The position numbers and the translations under genes were made by a program. Shown piece after piece: positions 1 to 5,379 of a DNA stretch of 9,805 nucleotides (its first letter is position 1; every line of letters starts with the position of its first letter). Source of the DNA: an uncultured Actinomycetes bacterium (lineage in GTDB: Bacteria; Actinomycetota; Actinomycetes; Mycobacteriales; Mycobacteriaceae); contig CAIWCQ010000524.1 in NCBI GenBank assembly GCA_903911165.1, forward strand, positions 1 through 9,805. Direction: 5' to 3'. Under the pieces are notes generated by a model. That model had not been told where the DNA came from, did not search any database, and saw only the letters and a program-made list of their open reading frames with translations.

Positions 1-2192
1 CCATTCCCCTGGTGGCCGTGCTGCTGTTCTTCGTTTTCGGCGGAGTGGTGGCGGCCAGCCTGCCGGCCATCATCGGCGGTCTGACCATCCTCGGAGCGCT
101 GGGCATCATGCGCTTCGTCGCCGACTTCGCGCCCGTGCACTTCTTCGCCCAACCCGTGGTGACCCTGATCGGCCTGGGCATCGCGATCGACTACGGACTG
201 TTCATCGTCAGCCGGTTCCGAGAGGAGATCGCCGAGGGCTACGACACCGAAGTCGCCGTCCGGCGAACGGTGATGACCGCCGGACGCACAGTGGTCTTCT
301 CCGCCGTCATCATCGTGGCCTCCTCGCTGCCCCTGCTGCTGTTCCCGCAGGGGTTCCTCAAGTCGATCACCTACGCCATCATCGCCTCGGTCATGCTGGC
401 GGCGGTGTTGTCGATCACCGTGCTCGCCGCCATCCTCGCCATCCTCGGGCCGAACGTCGACGCACTGGGGGTCCGAACCCTGCTGAGGGTGCCGTTCCTG
501 CGCAACTGGTCGGTGTCCCGAAACATCATTGAGTGGGTGGCCGAGAGGACCCAGAAAACCAAGACCCGCGAAGAGGTCGAGAGCGGATTCTGGGGCAAGT
601 TGGTCAACCGGGTGATGAAGCGGCCCATCTTGTTCGCCGCCCCGATCGTTGTGCTCTTGGTCGTGATGATCATTCCGCTGGGGAACCTCGCACTCGGCGG
701 CATCAGCGAGAAGTACCTGCCGCCGGATAATCCGGTCCGGGTTGCGCAGGAGGAGTTCGACCGAACCTTCCCCGGGTTCCGCACCGAACCGCTGACGCTG
801 GTGATCTCCAACGACGACGGCCAACCCGTCACCGACCAGCAGGTCGCGGAGATCCGCAACCGCGCGATGGATATCAGCGGCTTCACCGATCCGGACAACA
901 ACCCCGACGCGATGTGGAAGCCACGTCCCGGCACCTCCAACGATCCGTCGGTGCGGGTCATCCAGAATGGATTGGTCAACCGCAACGACGCCGCCCGAAA
1001 GATCGACGAACTACGCGATATCTCCCCGCCGCGAGGGGTGTCGGTTTATGTCGGTGGCACTCCGGCACTGGAACAGGACTCCATCCACAGCCTGTACTCC
1101 AGGCTGCCGCTGATGGTGCTGCTGTTGATCTCCACGACGACGGTCCTGATGTTCCTGGCGTTCGGTTCACTGGTGCTGCCGATCAAGGCGGCGCTGATGA
1201 GCGCACTCACCCTCGGATCGACGATGGGCATCCTGACCTGGATGTTCGTCGACGGGCACGGATCCGGGTTGATGAACTACACCCCACAGCCACTAATGGC
1301 CCCGATGATCGGGTTGATCATCGCGGTGATCTACGGCCTATCGACCGACTACGAAGTGTTCCTGGTATCCCGGATGGTGGAGGCCCGCGACCGCGGCATG
1401 TCCACCACCGAATCGATCCGGGTCGGCACCGCCACCACCGGTCGGTTGATCACCGCAGCCGCACTGGTGCTGGCCGTGGTGGCCGGTGCGTTCGTGTTCT
1501 CCGACCTGGTCATGATGAAGTATCTGGCGTTCGGTCTGCTGATCGCCCTCCTGCTCGACGCGACCATCGTGCGGATGTTCCTGGTTCCGGCGATCATGAA
1601 ACTGCTCGGTGACGACTGTTGGTGGGCACCGAAATGGATGAAGCGCCTGCAGCACAAGATCGGTCTCGGCGAGACCACTCTTCCCGATGAACTCAAACGG
1701 GCCGTCGTTCGAGAACCCGCGGGCGCACTGGTCGGCGCCGGCGCTCCGGCCGGACCGGTGGGCGGCCCGGGAAATTCCACCGATGAAGCACCCACCACAC
1801 GTTTCAGCACGGCTAGATCCACGGGGGAAAAGTCCCCTGAAAGTGAATCCCCTGAAGGTAAATCCACTGAAGGTAAATCCACTGAAGGCCGGGACATCGG
1901 CTCCTGGCTCAGCGAGATTCGCGGCAAGGTGCTCCCGCGGCCGAGCCACATCGAGCCCGCGGGCGCGGAGGAACCGACATCGGTGATCGACGACCCGGCA
2001 CCGGCCGAGGAGCCGCCGACCACCGCGATACCCACCCGGTCCGCGCCCATCTCCGCAGAGGAAACCCGTGCCATCCCGGTGAGCCGGCCGGCGACGGGTG
2101 ACTCCGACGTGGCCACCGAGCAACTCAATGCCCGCGCCAAATCCAACGGGGTCAGCGCGCAGGATCTGCTGCGGCGGGAAGGCCGGCTGTAG
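1..2192 (+). CDS. mmpL3: MmpL3, trehalose monomycolate exporter (5' end outside window)
   Basis: Inner-membrane RND transporter that moves trehalose monomycolate across the membrane for mycomembrane assembly; MmpL3 is essential in mycobacteria. The reading frame is open from the left edge (first whole codon at 3), so the N-terminus is missing, by roughly 190 residues compared with M. smegmatis MmpL3. Counting from the GTG at 12, ten or more membrane segments are visible. The proton-relay Asp-Tyr pairs are at D60/Y61 (TM4, [11 protein letters not shown]) and D446/Y447 (TM10, [10 protein letters not shown]). A periplasmic domain fills about residues 229-365, between TM7 and TM8. After TM12 (to about 531) comes a 195-residue Ser/Thr/Glu/Pro-rich cytoplasmic tail with a four-copy pentapeptide repeat (607-626), ending in a conserved-looking [12 protein letters not shown]. 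The gene ends 41 bp inside the convergent AI-2E-family gene. The assignment rests on the TM4/TM10 motifs, tail length and neighbours; another MmpL is very unlikely. Confidence 0.96.
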   Translation, partial: IPLVAVLLFFVFGGVVAASLPAIIGGLTILGALGIMRFVADFAPVHFFAQPVVTLIGLGIAIDYGLFIVSRFREEIAEGYDTEVAVRRTVMTAGRTVVFSAVIIVASSLPLLLFPQGFLKSITYAIIASVMLAAVLSITVLAAILAILGPNVDALGVRTLLRVPFLRNWSVSRNIIEWVAERTQKTKTREEVESGFWGKLVNRVMKRPILFAAPIVVLLVVMIIPLGNLALGGISEKYLPPDNPVRVAQEEFDRTFPGFRTEPLTLVISNDDGQPVTDQQVAEIRNRAMDISGFTDPDNNPDAMWKPRPGTSNDPSVRVIQNGLVNRNDAARKIDELRDISPPRGVSVYVGGTPALEQDSIHSLYSRLPLMVLLLISTTTVLMFLAFGSLVLPIKAALMSALTLGSTMGILTWMFVDGHGSGLMNYTPQPLMAPMIGLIIAVIYGLSTDYEVFLVSRMVEARDRGMSTTESIRVGTATTGRLITAAALVLAVVAGAFVFSDLVMMKYLAFGLLIALLLDATIVRMFLVPAIMKLLGDDCWWAPKWMKRLQHKIGLGETTLPDELKRAVVREPAGALVGAGAPAGPVGGPGNSTDEAPTTRFSTARSTGEKSPESESPEGKSTEGKSTEGRDIGSWLSEIRGKVLPRPSHIEPAGAEEPTSVIDDPAPAEEPPTTAIPTRSAPISAEETRAIPVSRPATGDSDVATEQLNARAKSNGVSAQDLLRREGRL
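1830..1889 (+). repeat. Four-copy 15-bp tandem repeat in the mmpL3 tail
   Basis: Four consecutive 15-bp units start at 1830, 1845, 1860 and 1875. The last two differ only in the final base (aaatccactgaaggt and aaatccactgaaggc); the first two are more diverged. They encode [15 protein letters not shown] and KSTEG, each with one or two hydroxyl residues flanked by charge. The repeat is in frame, so gain or loss of a unit would change tail length by five residues without disrupting the transporter core. Confidence 0.93.
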
Positions 2193-3279
2193 ACCCTCCG
2201 TCGGCGGCGGGGTCGGGTTCTGCGGGAGCCACCAGTACGCGGATGGCGCTGTTGAGGAAGGCCAGTAACGGCACGGACAGGAGCGCACCGATGATCCCGG
2301 CGGACACCGCGCCGGCGGCGATGGCGAGCACGATCGCCAGCGGGTGAATGGACACCGCCCGGCCCATCAGCAACGGCTGGAGCACGTGGGACTCAAGCTG
2401 CTGCACCGCGAAGATGAGTCCGAGGGTGATCAGGGCATAGATGAATCCCTTGGCCAATAGGGCGACCACGACGGCGACAAACCCGGTGAGCACCGCCCCG
2501 ATCAGTGGCACGAAGGCACCGAGAAATACCAGTGACGCCAGCGGCAGTGCCAGTGGAACGCCCAAGATCGCCAAACCTGCACCGATACCGACGGCATCGA
2601 CGAGCGCCACCAAAAACGTCGCCCGGACATAGCCGATCAGAGATCCGAAACCGGCCCGGCCGGCGTCACGGACCCGGTCCCGGGAGCTGGCGGGAACGAT
2701 CTTCGTCAGGTAGGCGTAGATGCCACGGCCACCGGAGAGTAGGAAGATCAAGGTGAACAGCGTGAGCAGGGCGCCGGTCACGATCTCGGTCAGGGTGGCC
2801 GCGGTGGACAGCGCTCCGCTGGTCAGCTTCTCCTGGTTGTCGCGTAACGCTGCGGCGGCGGTATCGCCGGCTTTGTCGATCTGTTCCCGGCTCAGATGCG
2901 CAGGACCATCGATCAGCCAATTGGTGGCGTTGTCGATGCTGCGGGTCACCTCCGCGACGAGGCCCGGTAATCCGGAAATGAATTGGCTGACAACGAAAGT
3001 CAGGATTCCGCCGAACAGGCCAAGTCCACCGAGTAGCACCAGTGCCACCGCGCCGCCGCGGGGCATTCCGCGCTGATCCAGCCGGTCGACCGCAGGCAGA
3101 AGCAACGCCGTCAGGATCACCGCGAGCGCGACCGGCACCACGATCACCCGCAGCTGCCACATCAGCAGCAGCAGTGCCGCCACCGCCGACAGGATCACCA
3201 GGATTCGCCAGGCCCAGGCCGCCGCCTTACGAACCAGGGGAGCGACGGAGTCGTCATCGAGTTCTCGCCCGGCCGGCAC
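2152..3279 (-). CDS. AI-2E-family (PF01594, DUF20) transporter, Rv0205-like
   Basis: Predicted 375-residue polytopic inner-membrane protein of the AI-2E transporter/PerM family. Members are described as exporters or cation antiporters, but the substrate here is unknown. Two helices lie at about 24-62 and one at 76-102, followed by a soluble loop (about 103-155) and further helices from about 160 to 348. Family signatures are [13 protein letters not shown] (254-266) and [21 protein letters not shown] (293-313), matching the E..x..P..G....HP pattern before the last helices. The GTG at 3279 is the furthest upstream start available, because an in-frame TAG lies at 3291-3289; the first internal ATG is about 40 codons in. 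There is no Shine-Dalgarno sequence; a -10 hexamer sits 6 nt upstream, suggesting leaderless translation. The gene lies tail to tail with mmpL3 (41-bp overlap) and head to head with the flippase-like gene. The position matches M. tuberculosis Rv0205. The family call is firm; the function is not. Confidence 0.92.
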   Translation of the reverse strand: MPAGRELDDDSVAPLVRKAAAWAWRILVILSAVAALLLLMWQLRVIVVPVALAVILTALLLPAVDRLDQRGMPRGGAVALVLLGGLGLFGGILTFVVSQFISGLPGLVAEVTRSIDNATNWLIDGPAHLSREQIDKAGDTAAAALRDNQEKLTSGALSTAATLTEIVTGALLTLFTLIFLLSGGRGIYAYLTKIVPASSRDRVRDAGRAGFGSLIGYVRATFLVALVDAVGIGAGLAILGVPLALPLASLVFLGAFVPLIGAVLTGFVAVVVALLAKGFIYALITLGLIFAVQQLESHVLQPLLMGRAVSIHPLAIVLAIAAGAVSAGIIGALLSVPLLAFLNSAIRVLVAPAEPDPAADGGSTAGLPAAADPAR

Positions 3280-3285
3280 CGGCTC

Positions 3286-3291
3286 AGCCTA
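3286..3291 (-). promoter_or_regulatory. -10 element for the AI-2E-family gene, leaderless type
   Basis: On the minus strand TAGGCT fits the mycobacterial SigA -10 pattern TANNNT and is followed by 6 nt (GAGCCG) and then the GTG start at 3279. That spacing puts the expected transcription start on or next to the first base of the start codon. No convincing -35 lies 16-19 nt upstream, which is common for mycobacterial promoters. The TAG of this hexamer is also the in-frame stop that fixes the gene's upstream limit. Confidence 0.6.
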
Positions 3292-3344
3292 ACCGGCGCC
3301 GGCGGCATCCCCCGCCGATCAACCCAGCCCACGCTCCGCGCGGC

Positions 3345-3350
3345 TACCCT
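3345..3350 (+). promoter_or_regulatory. -10 element for the flippase-like gene, leaderless type
   Basis: TACCCT fits TANNNT and is followed by 7 nt (GAAGTCC) and then the GTG at 3358, so transcription should start at the start codon itself. No Shine-Dalgarno sequence precedes this GTG. A -35 element is not recognisable. The arrangement mirrors the element at 3286-3291 on the other strand. Confidence 0.62.
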
Positions 3351-3357
3351 GAAGTCC

Positions 3358-4431
3358 GTGGCCCACACCGCCTCCGTCCGGGGGAAGTACTGGTGGGTGC
3401 GCTGGGTACTACTCGGCGTGGCGCTGATCGTCCTCGCGGTGGAGGCCACACTGGTGTGGGATCAACTGGCCAAGGCCTGGCAGAGCCTGCTGTCCGCGAA
3501 CCTGTGGTGGGTGCTGGCGGCGATCGCGGCAGCCATGGCCTCGATGCACAGCTTTGCCCAGATTCAGCGAACTCTGCTGCGGTCGGCCGGCGTCACGGTT
3601 CACCAGTGGCGTTCCGAGGCCGCCTTCTATGCGGGCAACGCACTGAGCACCACGATGCCCGGCGGCCCGGTCCTCTCCGCCACCTTCGTCTACCGCCAGC
3701 AACGACTCTGGGGCGCCTCGCCGGTGGTGGCTTCCTGGCAATTGGTGATGTCGGGCGCACTGCAGGTGGTCGGCCTGGCACTACTGGGCCTCGGCGGGGC
3801 GTTCCTGTTGGGCGCCAAAGACAATCCGTTCTCGCTGCTGTTCACCCTCGGCGGCTTCATCGCACTGCTGCTCCTTGCCCAGGCCGTGGCTACCCGGCCG
3901 GAACTCATCGATGGGATCGGCGTGAAAGTGCTGAGTTCGGTGAACTCACTGCGCAGCAAGCCCGCCGACACCGGACTTCGCAAATGGCGCGAGACGCTCA
4001 CCCAACTGGAATCGGTGAGCCTGAACCGGCGCGAACTCTCCGAGGCATTCAGCTGGTCGCTGTTCAACTGGATCGCCGACGTTGCCTGCCTGGCCTTTGC
4101 GGCCTACGCCGCGGGCGGGCATCCCTCGCTGGCGGGGCTGACCGTCGCCTACGCCGCCGCCCGCGCGATGGGCGCGATCCCACTGATGCCGGGTGGGTTG
4201 CTGGTCGTGGAGGCGATCCTGGTGCCCGGCCTGGTCTCCAGTGGGATGGCCCTGCCGGACGCGATCTCGGCAATGCTGATCTACCGACTGGTCAGCTGGA
4301 TCTTCATCTCCGCGATCGGCTGGGTGGTGTTCTTCTTCATGTTCCGGACCGAGGGCGCTCTGGATCCCGACGTCGCGATCGACGAGCTGGCGACCCCCGC
4401 GCCCGAGCCCGACGCCGACGGGCCGTCCTGA
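3358..4431 (+). CDS. Flippase-like integral membrane protein, LPG synthase TM-region family (PF03706), Rv0204c-like
   Basis: Predicted 357-residue membrane protein resembling the transmembrane flippase part of lysylphosphatidylglycerol synthases (MprF/UPF0104, PF03706), with no aminoacyl-transferase domain. Such domains are associated with moving lipids between leaflets; the substrate here is unknown. Helices are predicted at about 16-34, 46-63, 121-151, 158-178, 231-253, 257-294 and 302-329. Family-type landmarks are a conserved Asn region with PGG (N94 to G103), a second PGG followed by Glu (IPLMPGGLLVVEA, 274-286), and IYR (308-310) before the last helix. The tail (331-357) is acidic and Pro/Ala-rich and probably cytoplasmic. 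The start at GTG 3358 is chosen from the -10 hexamer 7 nt upstream. The next gene begins 23 nt downstream on the same strand, so co-transcription is likely. The position matches Rv0204c of M. tuberculosis. The family assignment is moderately sure; the role is inferred. Confidence 0.85.
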   Translation: MAHTASVRGKYWWVRWVLLGVALIVLAVEATLVWDQLAKAWQSLLSANLWWVLAAIAAAMASMHSFAQIQRTLLRSAGVTVHQWRSEAAFYAGNALSTTMPGGPVLSATFVYRQQRLWGASPVVASWQLVMSGALQVVGLALLGLGGAFLLGAKDNPFSLLFTLGGFIALLLLAQAVATRPELIDGIGVKVLSSVNSLRSKPADTGLRKWRETLTQLESVSLNRRELSEAFSWSLFNWIADVACLAFAAYAAGGHPSLAGLTVAYAAARAMGAIPLMPGGLLVVEAILVPGLVSSGMALPDAISAMLIYRLVSWIFISAIGWVVFFFMFRTEGALDPDVAIDELATPAPEPDADGPS

Positions 4432-4439
4432 AATACCCA

Positions 4440-4445
4440 TATCCT
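4440..4445 (+). promoter_or_regulatory. Possible -10 element for the DUF3054 gene
   Basis: TATCCT, a good TANNNT match, ends 9 nt before ATG 4455 and 3 nt before an in-frame GTG at 4449. Transcription starting 6-7 nt downstream, around 4451-4453, would leave at most a 2-4 nt leader before the ATG. The element sits in the 23-bp gap after the upstream gene, so it would give DUF3054 expression independent of read-through. Confidence 0.4.
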
Positions 4446-4454
4446 TCGGTGATT

Positions 4455-4850
4455 ATGGAGAACCGCAATGCAAGGTCGCCGGTGCTGCCGGCGTTGGTCG
4501 CCGATATCGCCTGCGTGGTGTTCTTCGTCGCACTCGGCAGACGGAACCATGCCGGCGGGGTGAGCGTTACGGGCGTCGCCGAGACGGCCTGGCCGTTCCT
4601 GACCGGAACGGCCATCGGATGGTTGCTGTCCCGGGGTTGGCATCGCCCCACCGCGTTGGCACCGACCGGCGTCGTCGTATGGGTGTGCACCGTGGTGGTG
4701 GGAATGCTGTTGCGGCAAGCCACTTCTGAGGGCACCGCGGCGAGTTTCGTCGTGGTGGCCACCGTGGCGACCGCACTACTGATCCTGGGCTGGCGAGGCA
4801 TCCTGGGCTGGCGGAAAACAGCCCGCCGGTGGAGGGCCCGCGTCCGCTAA
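4455..4850 (+). CDS. DUF3054 family small membrane protein
   Basis: Predicted 131-residue, four-helix membrane protein of unknown function. Features typical of DUF3054 are an N-terminal acidic residue in the first helix followed by GRR (DIACVVFFVALGRR, 17-30) and the TAWPFL...GWLL stretch in helix 2 (45-58). Helices lie at about 12-28, 41-58, 70-87 and 94-112, and the C-terminus is strongly basic (KTARRWRARVR, 121-131), which by the positive-inside rule should be cytoplasmic. ATG 4455 is chosen because the domain begins soon after it. GTG 4449, two codons upstream in frame, is possible. A longer reading frame to the left is an artefact of GC-rich sequence over the flippase-like gene. The TAA stop overlaps the TAG of the opposing MHB gene. 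As I recall, M. tuberculosis lacks this gene between Rv0203 and Rv0204c, so it may be variable among mycobacteria. Confidence 0.85.
   Translation: MENRNARSPVLPALVADIACVVFFVALGRRNHAGGVSVTGVAETAWPFLTGTAIGWLLSRGWHRPTALAPTGVVVWVCTVVVGMLLRQATSEGTAASFVVVATVATALLILGWRGILGWRKTARRWRARVR
4782..4813 (+). repeat. 18-bp period direct duplication at the DUF3054 C-terminus
   Basis: The 14-bp string atcctgggctggcg occurs at 4782-4795 and again at 4800-4813, giving ILGWRG followed by ILGWRK in the protein (110-121). It looks like an in-frame duplication of six codons at the end of the last helix. Confidence 0.85.
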
Positions 4851-5215
4851 GGGCTCGGGACGTCGAGGTCGTCGGAGTTCCCGCAGCGCGCCTTCAGATC
4901 CACCAGGGGCTGCCGGATACCCGTGAGTTCTGCTTGAACCTGCGGGTTGTCAGCGAAATACTGCTGCACTGCCGACCGGATGGAGTCGCGAGGCGATCCC
5001 TCCAAACCGGTGAAGAAATCGTTGACGGCGGGGTGGGTGAACAAATATGCCGAGGTGGCCGCAGATACGCCCGAGGCAACTCCGGCCAAATCCGCCGCGG
5101 TGCAGTTAGGCGGGAGGGCCTGCGCCGACGGCGCCACACCGAGGAGAAGCGAACCGGCGAACACACCCGCACCGATCGCTGCACCGACCCCACGCTTGTA
5201 AGTGCTGCTGATCAT
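4847..5215 (-). CDS. Secreted haem-binding (MHB/hemophore family) protein, Rv0203-like
   Basis: Predicted 122-residue exported protein of the mycobacterial haem-binding domain family (PF16525). The Sec signal peptide shows a basic start (MISSTYKRG), a hydrophobic core (11-27) and probable cleavage after AQA at 33, giving a mature protein of about 89 residues. The family core is NCTAADLAGVASGV, then AYLFTHPAVNDFF, ending in LKARCG. The two cysteines C38 and C111 are placed to form the family disulfide. Y57 and H61 correspond in spacing to the Tyr59/His63 haem ligands reported for Rv0203; no further His exists in the mature chain. ATG 5215 is chosen over a GTG at 5302 because GAAGGAG (5230-5224) lies 8 nt upstream and the signal peptide begins there. 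In M. tuberculosis Rv0203 is proposed to carry haem to MmpL3 and MmpL11, encoded on either side as here. Haem transport is inferred by homology and context. Confidence 0.9.
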   Translation of the reverse strand: MISSTYKRGVGAAIGAGVFAGSLLLGVAPSAQALPPNCTAADLAGVASGVSAATSAYLFTHPAVNDFFTGLEGSPRDSIRSAVQQYFADNPQVQAELTGIRQPLVDLKARCGNSDDLDVPSP

Positions 5216-5223
5216 CCCCACAA

Positions 5224-5230
5224 CTCCTTC
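5224..5230 (-). promoter_or_regulatory. Shine-Dalgarno site deciding the MHB protein start
   Basis: GAAGGAG on the minus strand lies 8 nt before ATG 5215. It is 2 nt from an alternative GTG at 5221, too close to serve it. This supports ATG 5215 and a signal peptide beginning MISSTYKRG. Confidence 0.8.
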
Positions 5231-5248
5231 GCAGTCAACGTGGGGCTC

Positions 5249-5254
5249 ATCGTA
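5249..5254 (-). promoter_or_regulatory. Possible -10 element for the MHB protein gene
   Basis: TACGAT on the minus strand fits TANNNT. A start 7 nt downstream, near 5241, would give a leader of about 26 nt that contains the Shine-Dalgarno site. No recognisable -35 or iron box is visible, so regulation by iron cannot be claimed. Confidence 0.35.
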
Positions 5255-5322
5255 GGGCAGTCGCGCCACTCGGTGTTGGTCCGGGCCCGTTCTTGTCGCC
5301 ATGGGCGCCTACAGCGCTGCGG

Positions 5323-5328
5323 TAAGCT
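5323..5328 (+). promoter_or_regulatory. Possible -10 element for mmpL11
   Basis: TAAGCT fits TANNNT in the divergent gap between the MHB gene and mmpL11. It would give a leader of about 45 nt containing GGGGAG (5355-5360). No convincing -35 lies at the right spacing, and other TANNNT matches are easy to find by chance, so this is tentative. Confidence 0.25.
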
Positions 5329-5379
5329 CGCAGCCACGCGATTCGCTGCAATTCGGGGAGAAAAACCATCCAGCAGTTC

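Noticed and set aside
1338..2288. Antisense frame with [18 protein letters not shown] repeats
   Set aside because: The repeat is just the antisense reading of the mmpL3 tail repeat, and the frame has no other protein-like feature.
3279..3297. IdeR/DtxR-like iron box overlapping the -10 of the AI-2E-family gene (GGTTAGGCT on the minus strand)
   Set aside because: Nine contiguous bases fit the 19-bp consensus, but the whole site matches only 11 of 19 and the second half-site is poor. The matching core is partly the -10 hexamer itself.
3042..4454. Long plus-strand reading frame upstream of the DUF3054 ATG, which would make a 602-residue protein
   Set aside because: The upstream part is Arg/Pro/Gly-rich, has no recognisable domain, and lies over the AI-2E and flippase-like genes in other frames. 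Real family features begin only after ATG 4455.
5216..5302. N-terminal extension of the MHB protein from GTG 5302
   Set aside because: It would add 29 polar residues before a proper signal peptide and ignore the well-spaced GAAGGAG in front of ATG 5215.
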